A DNA stretch of 37,364 nt from DASSKO01 sp035690425 (GCA_035690425.1 DASSKO010000022.1:1-37364); one strand, 5' to 3'. Positions 1-8,150 are shown, numbered from the stretch's first letter. A program made the numbers and translations. Notes: generated from the sequence alone by a model not told the origin.

Positions 1-2
1 CC

Positions 3-185
3 GCGTTACGGACGAGTGTGGCCCGGGTGGCTACCGACGTGATCCGCGACGACCACGATGACGAGCCCTCCTACCTCCTGCACTGCGAGCGGTCGAGCGG
101 ACGTTATCTCCAACAGTGCATGCTGGACGCGGGCTCCGACCTCGGGGTGGTGTTCGGCGCCAGCACTCTCGGCGACCGCTTCTGA
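3..185 (+). CDS. C-terminal end of an unrecognised protein (5' cut by window edge)
   Basis: An open frame enters from the left edge and ends at a TGA, giving the last 60 residues of a protein. The tail contains an acidic stretch (VIRDDHDDEPSYLLHCERSS) and ends GASTLGDRF. No catalytic or binding motif can be seen, and I do not recognise the family. Codon composition looks coding. The degraded sequence downstream starts straight after the stop. It could itself be a truncated gene at the border of the decayed region. Confidence 0.4.
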   Translation, partial: ALRTSVARVATDVIRDDHDDEPSYLLHCERSSGRYLQQCMLDAGSDLGVVFGASTLGDRF

Positions 186-479
186 GTCGGTCCTGTCACG
201 GCCCCCCGCGAAAGGCGTGACCCGCCACGGGTGGACGGCGCGTCGGGTTCGTATCGCGTATTACCGAATACCGAGAAGGAATGCCGCCGCGACCAAGGAG
301 AACCAGGTCAGCGGAGCGGACAGAATCCGAAAGGCAGAGGCTCCGCCCTGGTCTGGGACACCGATCGCGGCCCCGATCAACGTCCGCCTGCACCGCAAAC
401 ACGACGCGACCCACCGTGGCTCACGTCGAAACGATGCTGAGCGAGGTCGCAAGCGCGACCGTCTGCCCTCCCCACACAG

Positions 480-790
480 CTATCCCAGAGCCTGCCGAAG
501 CGGGCCTGGACCAAGGTCGAAGCCGACGTCCGCGGCAACGACCGTGACCCGGCAGGTTCCCAGACCGCTGCTTCCAGCTGACTGCCGACGGCTCCCCGCC
601 GCGACCTGCTCTGGTCCCGGCCGACCTGGCCGCCACCGGCACCGACGTCAGCGCCCCGCTACGCCGCCCGCTGGTCCATCGAGGCGCCGCGTGCACCGAG
701 GAACTACTCGACACACTCGCCTGCGCGGCATAAGGATACGCGCAGACCCGCAGAAGTCCACAGAACGCCAGAGAAGCCTACAGACCTACT
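480..790 (+). mobile_element. Decayed DDE transposase fragments
   Basis: Two pieces in the same reading frame resemble actinobacterial DDE transposases. SLPKRAWTKVEADVRG starts at 489, and YAARWSIE, the typical motif around the catalytic glutamate, lies at 660-683. An in-frame stop and at least one frameshift separate them. A continuation resembling a transposase C-terminus (EELLDTLACAA then stop, around 690-730) is in another frame. No inverted repeats or intact ORF remain, so this is a relic. The IS family is uncertain; the LPKRAW piece recalls IS701-type proteins. Bases 186-480 show no gene; on the minus strand a short hydrophobic tail (about 248-330) may be the end of a lost membrane protein. 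Confidence 0.45.
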
Positions 791-862
791 TCCGCGTGTC
801 TTGAGTCAGCCAGCACGTGCTCGGCGCTCTGCTCCTCGCTGGCTCGTGACGGCATGGCGCCA

Positions 863-952
863 TCACAGCAGCCCGATCAGATCGGCCACGGCCATCAACC
901 CCATCCAGATCACGATCGCGAACAGAACGCGGAAGGTCAGTTGCTGTAGCAT
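863..952 (-). CDS. 29-residue single-helix membrane miniprotein, candidate transporter partner
   Basis: A tiny ORF starts with ATG seven bases after the stop of the Nramp-related permease and encodes 29 residues. It begins MLQQLTFRVLF and ends LIGLL; a polar N-terminus is followed by about 20 hydrophobic residues, enough for one transmembrane helix. A GGAATGAGA stretch, overlapping the permease stop codon, may serve as a weak ribosome-binding site. Known families contain one-helix subunits of this size beside transporters, for example KdpF, but there is no visible similarity to KdpF itself. That it is translated and acts with the permease is inference from position, length and hydrophobicity. 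Confidence 0.45.
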   Translation of the reverse strand: MLQQLTFRVLFAIVIWMGLMAVADLIGLL

Positions 953-959
953 CACAGTC

Positions 960-2423
960 TCATTCCATAACACCAAGTAGGCCGAGCACGGTCACAATGA
1001 AGAAGGCCCCGTAAAAGAGGACGGCGAAACCCATGACCCCGAACCGTGCGTTGCCCATTCTGACCTGCGTGGGCATGGCGAAGCGGTTCAACTGAACGAT
1101 CAGGGCGCAGTAGATAAAGCTTGTCACGCCACTGAGCACGGAGGTGATCACCAGCAGCACCAGCGGCTGCTGCAAGCCACTGGCAAGCACGAGCACGCTG
1201 AACGTGAAAAGCAGGACAAGCGTCGCGGCGTAGACTTTGCTCTCTGTCCAAAACGGGCTTTCCCGAAGCCAGTTCGCCTTGACGGCGTCCGCAGTGATCC
1301 GACTGATTTGGTCCCACACGGCCAGGTTGGTGGCGAACAGCGCCAGCGCTCCGGCCAGCCAGAAAAGGATCTTGAACCATGCTCCCACGATGGCCCCGAG
1401 TTCCTCACCCTCGGTCCGCAGGAACGAGAAGCCCTCGCCGACGTCGTCCTGGCCGTAGAGTGTGGCGTAGGCGAGCACCGACATGATGAAGATCGCGATG
1501 ATGGTGAAACCAAAGAACGTGATGAGCTGGTCCCAGTTTTCGGCCTTCCACCACGTCCGCCAGCGCCGCATGTTCTCCTTGTTGTGCGGAAAGAAGTGCC
1601 CGATGTTGGATCCGGGCTCCTCTTTGCCGGTGATCGGCGAGATGACGCGAGGGATGTGAGCCCCCATCCCCAGATTCTTGTCCCGGACGTAGTTGCTGGC
1701 CATAAGCACACCAGTACCGCCGGCTCCCGCGAACGCGACAGCACCAGCGAGCACGGAAAAGGGTATGCCCTGCGGGACTGTGCCGACTTCGCTGAACCCG
1801 ACCGCGAAATCACGCCAGGCGCTTCCCCGTATGTTCACCGTCACGACGACGGCGATCAGGAGAAACAGAAGAGTCAGGCCCATCCGAATGCTCATGACGA
1901 CTTCCATCATGTTGTAGACCACCGGTGAGAGCGTGAGACTGAGCACGATGGCAAGGAGGAACAGGATGGTGATGAGGATGACCGGGCCCCCGCCAGTGAC
2001 GAAGGTCACGAGGGTGGCCGTGCCGGTGGCGTAGCCTGGCCACAGGTTGGGCAGCAGCGCCATCAGAACAAAGCCGATCCACCAGGGTTTCCATAGCCGG
2101 GTGAAGCCGGTGATGATGGTCTCTCCCGTGGCCAGCGTGTAGCGGCAACACTCGGTGGCGATGAAGAACATGAGGATGGTGCCGAGCACCGCTGCCCACA
2201 GGAAACCAAGGCCGGTCTGCTGGGACACGTAGGGCCACAGCACGAATTCTCCGGAGCCGATACCACCGGCAGCTAGGACGACTCCTGGGCCGACGATTCG
2301 CCAAAATGAACGGGGCGGATCCGGTAGGTCTCTGTAGGTCACCTGTGGAAGGTGCTTACTCGAAATCTCCGGCGCGTAGTTTGACTCTTCCGCTCGGGGT
2401 TCCTTAGCCGGTTGCTCTGTCAT
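960..2423 (-). CDS. Nramp-related (COG1914-like) membrane transporter
   Basis: The product is 487 residues with about 11 hydrophobic segments after a polar N-terminus of roughly 45 residues (HLPQVTYRDLPDPP). The first helix carries GPGVVLAAGGIGSGEF and a middle helix carries AGGTGVLMASNYVRDKN. These align in position with the unwound metal-site helices of Nramp proteins, but the canonical DPGN and MPH motifs are not visible. It is therefore a distant Nramp-fold protein, and its substrate may be something other than Mn2+ or Fe2+. The ATG start follows AAAGGAGTG at good spacing. A degraded second copy lies just upstream, a 29-residue ORF just downstream, and a gamma-glutamyltransferase gene beyond the pseudogene. 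This context suggests uptake of an organic, perhaps peptide-like, substrate, which is inference. Confidence 0.75.
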   Translation of the reverse strand: MTEQPAKEPRAEESNYAPEISSKHLPQVTYRDLPDPPRSFWRIVGPGVVLAAGGIGSGEFVLWPYVSQQTGLGFLWAAVLGTILMFFIATECCRYTLATGETIITGFTRLWKPWWIGFVLMALLPNLWPGYATGTATLVTFVTGGGPVILITILFLLAIVLSLTLSPVVYNMMEVVMSIRMGLTLLFLLIAVVVTVNIRGSAWRDFAVGFSEVGTVPQGIPFSVLAGAVAFAGAGGTGVLMASNYVRDKNLGMGAHIPRVISPITGKEEPGSNIGHFFPHNKENMRRWRTWWKAENWDQLITFFGFTIIAIFIMSVLAYATLYGQDDVGEGFSFLRTEGEELGAIVGAWFKILFWLAGALALFATNLAVWDQISRITADAVKANWLRESPFWTESKVYAATLVLLFTFSVLVLASGLQQPLVLLVITSVLSGVTSFIYCALIVQLNRFAMPTQVRMGNARFGVMGFAVLFYGAFFIVTVLGLLGVME

Positions 2424-2493
2424 TTCGACACTCCTTTCGTACGGTCCGTCCTAAAGCCCAAGCTTCGGAGCTTGTCCAGACGTCGGGATGACT

Positions 2494-2583
2494 CACGTGG
2501 TAGCCCTCGATGGTGAACAGGGCGTGCTGACTGCCGGGGATACCGCGGACCCGGCGCACCACCAGCCGGACCGCGATGACGCC
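2494..2583 (-). mobile_element. Fragment of an IS1380-type transposase
   Basis: A stretch of about 30 codons reads RLVVRRVRGIPGSQHALFT followed by a YH pair. This resembles the conserved R-L-[IV]-V-R-R-V-[KR]-x-T-P-G-S-Q-L-x-L-F segment of IS1380-family transposases, as I recall it. It sits in the place where the C-terminal half of the adjacent pseudogene should be, so an insertion followed by deletion probably removed that half. No ends or inverted repeats of the element are visible. Confidence 0.55.
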
Positions 2584-2628
2584 GGTGGGAGAACGCCGTG
2601 CAGGTGTTTTCAGCGACGCCGGCACCCT

Positions 2629-3293
2629 TATAGGAAGAAGTGGCCACTGGTGGAGCCAGGTTCTTCCTTCGTGATGGGCGAGACCACGCGTGGAATGTAG
2701 CCTCCCATTGCCATGATCTCCTCGCGAACATAGTCGCTCGCCATCAACGCGCCGGTACAACCGACGCCGGCAAGAACCACCGCACCCGCGAGGACGGCGA
2801 AGGACATCTGTTGCGACGCCGCACCCGTATCGTCCGACCCGGTGAATACATCTGCCTACGCTTGAGGCTCGGCCACTCCGACTGTGACGATCGCGAGCAG
2901 CGCACGTATCGTCATGAGAACGATGTCGCCACCCCCAACGATGAATGACCGTGTCGTGGCGGTTCCGCCTGCGTACCCGAGCCAGGTATCCGGAATCAAC
3001 GCCAAGAACGAAGCCGATCGACCATGGCTTCCACAGCCGCGCAAGTCCGGTGCTGGTGGTCTCGCCGGTAATCAACGTGCAACGTAGGCATTCGGTGGCT
3101 ACGAACAACATAATGACCGCACAGAGCAGCGCCGCTCAACGAAGGACGAGGCCAGCTTGTTGAGCAATGTGCGGCCACAGGACGAGCTCGCCCACCCCGA
3201 TTCCCGATGCGGCCAGGACCACTCCAGGGCCAAGGAGTTTTCGCAGCGACCGAGCTCAGGCAGGTCTCGGTGGGTTACCGGCGGAAGGTGCAT
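2629..3293 (-). pseudogene. Broken second copy of the Nramp-related transporter
   Basis: Read on the minus strand through several frameshifts, this stretch follows the N-terminal half of the intact permease next door. HLPPVTHRDLPELG (from about 3290) matches HLPQVTYRDLPDPP. LFVATECLRCTLITGETTST matches its third-helix region, and MSFAVLAGAVVLAGVGCTGA with IPRVVSPITKEEPGS match the middle. Homology stops at about 2629 with a stop codon, and the C-terminal half is missing. Frame changes occur around 3100-3200, 2950 and 2830. The divergence suggests an old tandem duplication or a second acquisition rather than a recent copy. Confidence 0.8.
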
Positions 3294-3647
3294 GCTGGGA
3301 CTGGCTGGCGCTATTCGTAACGCTGCCCTCGGCGCGTCATGCGGGCCGCTCGTTGTCTCGTCCACTGCTGACACCACCCCTTCGTCTGCCGCTACCTCAA
3401 AAGTTGCGGCTCCAGGCCGAGCCCACACGCATCCACAGCCACCGAGACACTGTCTCCATCACGAAGCGTCGGTGGTTCAGTCGGCTGTGGCGAGCCCCAC
3501 GGATGGGCCGCCCATGTGCCTCACCAGTGAAGCCTCCGTTCATCGGCCTACATCTAGCCGATGGAAATCGGCCAGGCTGGCGTCCGCGTCCGCCTATCTC
3601 CCGGTTCATAACCGACAACAAACGCGGACGGCTTCTTGCAAGTCCGC
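3294..3647. other. Gap with no recognisable gene
   Basis: This is the interval between the 5' part of the transporter pseudogene and the stop codon of the gamma-glutamyltransferase gene. Its upper part may include the vanished N-terminal codons or promoter of the pseudogene. I see no conserved protein piece, RNA gene or strong hairpin. Confidence 0.4.
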
Positions 3648-5249
3648 TCACCAACCGATCGCCATCCCATCGCCACGGGGGTCGGATCCCCCCATCAGGA
3701 GTCCTCTTTCCCGATCCACGATGATTCCTTGCGCATGGCCCATGATGTCTGCCCATTCCTCTACGGGGCGCACAGGATGCCCCACTCGACGCAAGCCGTC
3801 GATGGTCGACTCAGCGAACCTATTCTCGATCCACAGATCGTTCGTCCGTTCTCCCCAGAATTGCCCATACAGCGCCCGTGGCGCATCGATCGCGGACTGG
3901 ATGTCGTGGCCGAAGTCGATCACCCTCGTCACTATCGATGTATTGGTTTGCGGCTGGCCGTCGCCACCCATCGTGCCGTAGACCAGGACCGGATAGTCGT
4001 CGCGGAGAATCATCCCGGGCATCAGAGTATGAAGGGTTCGCTTTCCCGGTTCGACACAGTTGACGTGGCCTTCTTGCAGCGAGAAGATCGAGCCTCGGTT
4101 GTGGAGCAGCACACCGGTGTTGCCTGCCACGAAGCCCGAACCAAAGGCGTGGCAAATGCTCTGAATGACCGACGCGGCGTTGCCGTCAGCGTCAACGACT
4201 ACAGTGCATGTCGTGTCGCCCGATGGCCCCGGTGCAGCGGCCGGGCTAGCATGGTTAGGGTCAATTCGGGATCGGAGCTGGTCGGCATACTCCTTGGACG
4301 CGAGCAGGTCCAGCGGGATGTCGGAAAACTCGGGGTCGGTCAGATGTCGATCACGCTCGGCATACGCCAACTTGGTGGCTTCCACGACAAGGTGTAGGTG
4401 TTCTGGACTACCCTCACCCATCGCCTGGAGATCGAACCCTTCCAGTATGTTGAGGACCATCAGGTGGACTAGACCTTGCGAGTTCGGTGGATGCTGATAG
4501 CAAGACAAGCCGCGATAGGTAGTGGTGACGGGGTCGACCCAGTCAGACCTGTGGAGCTCGAGATCTGCCACGGTCAATAGCCCGCCTGCCTGCTGCAGGC
4601 TAGAAGCAATCTCGTCAGCGATTGGGCCGCTGTAGAAGCCAGCGCGCCCCTTGGCCGCGATCGCCTCCAGCGTGTCGGCTAAGTGCTCCGACGCCACGGT
4701 ATCGCCGTGCCTCGGTGGCATCCCGTTTGGAAGAAATGCGCGCTCCGTGGCAGCGAACTGCTGCAGAGTTGAGGCATGCTCCTCGGTGAATCGTGCGAGT
4801 CCCGCAGCGGTCGGAACCCCTTCCCGGGCGTACGCAACGGCAGGCGCAAGCAGGTCATGTAGCGGGAGACGTCCGAACCTCTCGTTCGCGGCGCACCAAC
4901 TGTCAACCGCGCCAGGAACCGTCACGGCGGCGAGCGGCCCAAGGGTCGGGATAGCCTCATAGCCCCGCTCTTGGAAGAATGACCGGCTCGCCTCGGTGCC
5001 CGCTCGGCCACTCCCATTGAGTGCGCATACCTTGCTCGAGGACGCGTCGTAAAGGAGCCAGAAGGCGTCTCCGCCGATCCCAGTCATATGCGGATACACC
5101 ACGCCAAGCACCGCGTTGACGGTGATTGCCGCGTCCGCCGCGCTTCCCCCCTGCTCCAACGTGCGAACGCCGGCCAGCGATGCCATGTAGTGAGGCGAGG
5201 ACACCATGCCCCGCCGTCCCAGCGCAACCGGTCTGGTCGTATGAGGCAT
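3648..5249 (-). CDS. ggt: Gamma-glutamyltransferase family Ntn hydrolase
   Basis: The product is 533 residues, within the family's usual length. GGT proteins are made as one chain that cuts itself before a threonine, which then acts as nucleophile to transfer or hydrolyse gamma-glutamyl (or in relatives cephalosporin/acyl) groups. Family signatures are visible: EQGGSAADAAITVNAVLGVV near residue 32, PHMTGIGGDAFWL at 53-65, and GDTTCTVVVDADGNAAS at 344-360, where Thr346 is the expected cleavage site and nucleophile. The small subunit would be residues 346-533. The common TTHxSV box reads TTCTVV here. No signal peptide is visible, so it is probably cytoplasmic, unlike secreted GGTs, and would act on imported substrate. 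AGGGAG precedes the ATG. Substrate preference cannot be read from sequence. Confidence 0.88.
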   Translation of the reverse strand: MPHTTRPVALGRRGMVSSPHYMASLAGVRTLEQGGSAADAAITVNAVLGVVYPHMTGIGGDAFWLLYDASSSKVCALNGSGRAGTEASRSFFQERGYEAIPTLGPLAAVTVPGAVDSWCAANERFGRLPLHDLLAPAVAYAREGVPTAAGLARFTEEHASTLQQFAATERAFLPNGMPPRHGDTVASEHLADTLEAIAAKGRAGFYSGPIADEIASSLQQAGGLLTVADLELHRSDWVDPVTTTYRGLSCYQHPPNSQGLVHLMVLNILEGFDLQAMGEGSPEHLHLVVEATKLAYAERDRHLTDPEFSDIPLDLLASKEYADQLRSRIDPNHASPAAAPGPSGDTTCTVVVDADGNAASVIQSICHAFGSGFVAGNTGVLLHNRGSIFSLQEGHVNCVEPGKRTLHTLMPGMILRDDYPVLVYGTMGGDGQPQTNTSIVTRVIDFGHDIQSAIDAPRALYGQFWGERTNDLWIENRFAESTIDGLRRVGHPVRPVEEWADIMGHAQGIIVDRERGLLMGGSDPRGDGMAIGW

Positions 5250-5266
5250 GCCATCTCCCTACCAGT

Positions 5267-5325
5267 GGTCTAGCGGTCTAGCCAGTAGCCACTCAGTATT
5301 GACTGCCCAGCACACGCAGTGTCAA
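5267..5325 (-). promoter_or_regulatory. Candidate promoter and operator of the GGT gene
   Basis: On the minus strand TTGACA (5320-5325) is followed by AATACT (5295-5300) at 19 bases, or by a weaker TCAATA at 17 bases. Just downstream, between the -10 region and the ribosome-binding site, the 8-mer GGTCTAGC is repeated perfectly head to tail (5267-5274 and 5275-5282). A repressor bound there would block transcription. The GntR/FCD protein encoded at 6863 is a possible ligand-responsive regulator, but its own upstream palindrome has a different sequence, so the link is weak. Confidence 0.35.
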
Positions 5326-5636
5326 GGCCCGGATTGACTCAAAGTCCCACAAGGGCATAAGGCTGCGCAGGGCTCCGGCTCAGGCCGCGCCGGCGGCGAC
5401 GACCTGCGCTGCGTGTCGACGGCACTGTGGTGTCAGCGAGAGAGAGTGCGTGGCAATGCGGCGCAGGGGCCTCCCCCACGCAGACAGGCCCACGTCCACG
5501 ACGTGTGGCACGTGATGGAACCGCGTCGGTCGGAGTCAGCAGTGCTCGGCTATCAGCCCACTCGCTTGTTCTGTCAACGGTGGTTGAAAATTGACGCCTA
5601 CGATGATGGTTCCTCTTCTGCCCTCTCATGGCGCTG
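5326..5636. other. Gap with no recognisable gene
   Basis: The region lies between the GGT promoter and the first istB relic. No conserved protein fragment, tRNA or clear repeat is visible. It may be the remains of the IS21-type element whose ATPase gene survives alongside. Confidence 0.35.
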
Positions 5637-5872
5637 AGACGCGGCCCAGGTCGCGGACTTTGAGTCGGTAGGAGTCGTCGTTATTGAGAGCGATGACCTC
5701 GGCGTTGGTGGAAGAGCCGGCAATCGATCATGGCGGCGGCGACGGTGTCGTCGCCGAGCACCTCGCCCCAGCGGCCGAAGGGTTGTTGCTGGTGACGATC
5801 AGCGAAGGGACGCTCGTAGCGGGTCGAGACGAGCTGGAAGACCAGATTGGCGGTCTCGGCTTTGAACGGGAC
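5637..5872 (-). mobile_element. istB relic of an IS21-family element (minus strand)
   Basis: Read on the minus strand across frameshifts, the translation includes ETANLVFQLVSTRYER, then FGRWGEVLGDDTVAAAMID, then a frame-shifted continuation with EVIALNN and SYRLKVRD. This is the C-terminal part of IstB, the AAA+ helper ATPase of IS21-family transposition. Only about 75 codons remain, with at least two frameshifts, and no istA is present. Confidence 0.72.
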
Positions 5873-5884
5873 CTAGCCGCTCCC

Positions 5885-6060
5885 TGGGCATGGCCAGCCA
5901 CTGGCCATTCGAGTCCTGGGGCGGGTTCCTGCCCGAACACACCACCGCCGTGTCCATGCTCGACCGGGTGCCTGCACCACTGCCACACCATCGTCACCGA
6001 CGGCAGGAACGACCGCATCAAGCAAGCCCGAGCGAAGAGAGGAACAGGAGTTCTCGCTGC
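5885..6060 (+). mobile_element. Second istB relic, opposite orientation
   Basis: On the plus strand, MASHWPFESWGGFLPEHTTA (starting at 5890) is followed, after a frameshift near 5970, by LHHCHTIVTDGRNDRIKQ. Both match the C-terminal region of another IstB subgroup. It faces the minus-strand relic with almost no gap, so two different IS21-family elements were joined tail to tail by deletion or nested insertion. Neither retains a transposase gene or ends. Confidence 0.7.
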
Positions 6061-6164
6061 ACCGCAATCGGCCGGCCGGGCCGTGTCAACTCCGCTGCCA
6101 CCCACTTGCTCTACGTACGCAACCGAGCCATCTCACGCTCGGCAGCACCGGTGGGCGTTCCCTC

Positions 6165-6791
6165 TCATTGATCGGGCCGGCCGTACACGCTACGAACAGG
6201 AACACTGAATGGTGACCACGCCGGAGGCAACTCAGGCAGTGGCTCAGGCGCGGTGACACAGAACTCAGGGGCAGGACCCAATACGAGTTGACGGCGCCAC
6301 ACACCCACCGCCGACTTCAGCAAGCGTTCGGCCGACCCGATGCGTGCAAGCAACTCACCGTAGAACTCGCTATACGGGACATTTCTCGGTTTGGACAACC
6401 ATACGACCACAGCAGGCGCGATGGCTGCCGTGCCGACATTCAATCCATACAACGCCCCAGACCCACGTCCGCTGCGCGACGCGATGTCAGCGTGCGCGTG
6501 GCGGCGGGCCGTGTCAACTGCCGCGCCGTTCAGTTCCCCCAGATCGCCGTAGTTCCGTACAATGTACCAGTCTTCGTACCCACCCCCGGGGAGCCAAGGA
6601 ACGTCGGGTACCCGAGCCGCCCGAGTCGCCAGCAGACCAGCGATCGGGGTATCTGCGAGCGCGCGATGGAAGGTACTCAGGGCCGCCTCATAGTCGGCAA
6701 CCACCTCTCCGCTGGCTGGCGGATGCCAAAATACGTACGCGAGCGCGGGTTCGTCCCTCACGACTCCATCAGCCATCGCCCCCACGGTCAT
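6165..6791 (-). CDS. Unrecognised protein, divergent from GntR regulator
   Basis: The frame gives 208 residues from the ATG at 6791, which has a G-rich TGGGGGT stretch six bases upstream; two further in-frame codons extend it to 6803. The chain is soluble with no signal peptide. Two similar-sized halves can be guessed: one with YEAALSTFHRAL and GYEDWYIVRNYGDL, one with YSEFYGELLARIGS and WRRQLVLGPAPEFCV. The pattern recalls dimeric ferredoxin-like alpha/beta-barrel proteins such as EthD-like enzymes, but this is only an impression. It is transcribed divergently from the GntR/FCD gene, across a 71-bp gap with a perfect palindrome, and so is probably that regulator's target. Confidence 0.6.
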   Translation of the reverse strand: MTVGAMADGVVRDEPALAYVFWHPPASGEVVADYEAALSTFHRALADTPIAGLLATRAARVPDVPWLPGGGYEDWYIVRNYGDLGELNGAAVDTARRHAHADIASRSGRGSGALYGLNVGTAAIAPAVVVWLSKPRNVPYSEFYGELLARIGSAERLLKSAVGVWRRQLVLGPAPEFCVTAPEPLPELPPAWSPFSVPVRSVYGRPDQ

Positions 6792-6835
6792 AGCAACCCC
6801 CACACGCGGGCTATGCTCATCAGCACCATCAGACC

Positions 6836-6850
6836 AGGGTAGCGAACCCT
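6836..6850. promoter_or_regulatory. Palindromic operator candidate AGGGT-N5-ACCCT
   Basis: AGGGTAGCGAACCCT is a perfect 5+5+5 inverted repeat. It lies in the 71-bp gap between the divergent start codons at 6791 and 6863, 12 bases before the GntR start. FCD-type GntR repressors commonly bind short palindromes beside their own gene, so this is a good candidate for autoregulation and control of the neighbouring gene. Confidence 0.5.
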
Positions 6851-6862
6851 ACACGGAAGCCG

Positions 6863-7627
6863 GTGGTCGCGTTGACTGACCAAACGCCCCGAGATGCGGG
6901 CGTGGTCGAAGAGAGCGTTGGGTCACGAATTCAACCGGTGAGTCGCACACGAGCACAGGACGAAGTCGCTCGCCAGCTGAGAGAACTCATGCAACAAGGG
7001 GTGCTGCGACCAGGGCACAGGTTGCCACCGGAGCGAGAGCTGGCAAAGCGGTTCGGCGTCAGCCGTGCCACAATACGGCAAGCCCTTTCCGTACTCCAGG
7101 CAGTGGGATTAGTCGAAAGCCGGGTAGGTGACGGGACGTTTACACGAAGAGACCCGGCGACTTTGAATGTAACGAACCTGGCGAGCGCGCTGCGAGCCGC
7201 ACAAGCCAGCCTTATCGACCAACTGGAACTGCGTAGGCTCATCGAACCGCAGGTAGCAAGCCTAGCGGCTGAACGTGCCAACCAATCAGACCTCGAGGAG
7301 ATGAGCCGGCACCTATCTGAACAGAAAGCACACACGGAAGACTCTCTCTTTATCGACGCGGACAGCGCATTTCATCTCGTAATTGCCAGCGCAACGAAGA
7401 ACAAGCTGCTGGCCAAGATGGTGCAGAGCATCCACGAACTCTTGAAAGAGAGCCGTGAGCTTTCGTGGCGAGCGCATGGCGGAGCACGGCCGCTCGAACA
7501 GCACCAGAGTATCTACGACGCAATCAGGCGACATGACAGCGACGCCGCGTGCATTGCAATGATGGACCACGTACTCGGTGTCGAGCGGTTGAGCCTCGAA
7601 GCGATCGCCGAGTTCGAAGCACGCTGA
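6863..7627 (+). CDS. GntR-family regulator, FadR/FCD subfamily
   Basis: The product is 254 residues. The N-terminal winged helix (about 28-95) carries the classic GntR pattern LRPGHRLPPERELAKRFGVS and RATIRQALSVLQAVGLVES, with VGDGTFTRR as wing. The C-terminal half (about 110-245) is the all-helical FCD ligand domain. Its expected metal/ligand residues are D145-D147 (DADSAFH), H151, and the late histidines in REL..RAHGG and EQHQSIYDAI. Such proteins usually repress catabolic or transport genes until a carboxylate-type ligand binds. The start is GTG with GGAAG upstream. It lies between the GGT/transporter genes and the P1 peptidase, and may control all of them. Confidence 0.9.
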   Translation: MVALTDQTPRDAGVVEESVGSRIQPVSRTRAQDEVARQLRELMQQGVLRPGHRLPPERELAKRFGVSRATIRQALSVLQAVGLVESRVGDGTFTRRDPATLNVTNLASALRAAQASLIDQLELRRLIEPQVASLAAERANQSDLEEMSRHLSEQKAHTEDSLFIDADSAFHLVIASATKNKLLAKMVQSIHELLKESRELSWRAHGGARPLEQHQSIYDAIRRHDSDAACIAMMDHVLGVERLSLEAIAEFEAR

Positions 7628-7996
7628 AGTCTGCTCAGTCGCGTCTTCGCTCGCAGATTGATCGGACGAGTGCGCAGGCGACGATGTGGCCGATTGTGCG
7701 AACCCGCAAACGGATGCGCCTCAGCGCGTTCCAACGGGTCTTCGGGCTGGCCTTGCGTCGCTCGGCGAGCGACGCAAGCCCGTTGAGCAGCTGTGGCGGC
7801 ATGGACACAATCAGCGGTGATGTCGTGGCCCGGGCCAGCTTTGACCTTCGAGGTCCACAGCGGGAGTCCCGCCCGCCCGGGCCAACACCGCGAGCCGGTT
7901 CGAAGCTGTCGGCCACCCGCCGATTCCGAGGCGCCGCCTTGCTTGGTTGTGCAGCTCTGTTGGGGTACGTATGGGACGTTCCTCTAGAGGAGTGAC
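7628..7996. other. Degenerate stretch without an intact gene
   Basis: Both strands show only broken frames. A minus-strand piece ending RTIGHIVACALVRSICERRR looks once coding, but I cannot place it in a family. No RNA gene is visible. An imperfect inverted repeat around 7755-7775 (TTGCGTCGCTCG with CGAGCGACGCAA) forms a strong hairpin and may be a terminator for the GntR gene or part of an old mobile element. Confidence 0.35.
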
Positions 7997-8150
7997 CTAG
8001 GCAGCTGCGATACCGCCGTCGACGAGAAGGGCTAATGAGGTCATGAACGACGAGTGGTCACTGGCCAGGGACGCCACTGCCGCGGTGATCTCCATCGCTT
8101 TCCTGGTGCCCCACGTCTTCACGAACGCGGGGATGACCCAATTCATGCAC
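7997..8150 (-). pseudogene. C-terminal stub of a short-chain dehydrogenase/reductase
   Basis: The minus-strand frame ends VASLASDHSSFMTSLALLVD then GGIAAA and stop. This is the SDR C-terminal signature (FLASDxSSFxTGxxLxVDGG), preceded by NWVIPAFVKTWG, which recalls the PGFVKT loop. Nothing upstream restores the catalytic YxxxK or the Rossmann motif in the same frame. On the plus strand around 8260-8325 a piece reading LAGRGADILDEP resembles an SDR N-terminal segment, possibly an inverted scrap, but this is weak. The stub shows loss of an oxidoreductase from the cluster. Confidence 0.65.

Noticed and set aside
58..804. A 248-codon open frame on the plus strand
   Set aside because: It is arginine/proline/serine-rich with no domain, crosses transposase relics in other frames, and has the look of a chance frame in GC-rich DNA.
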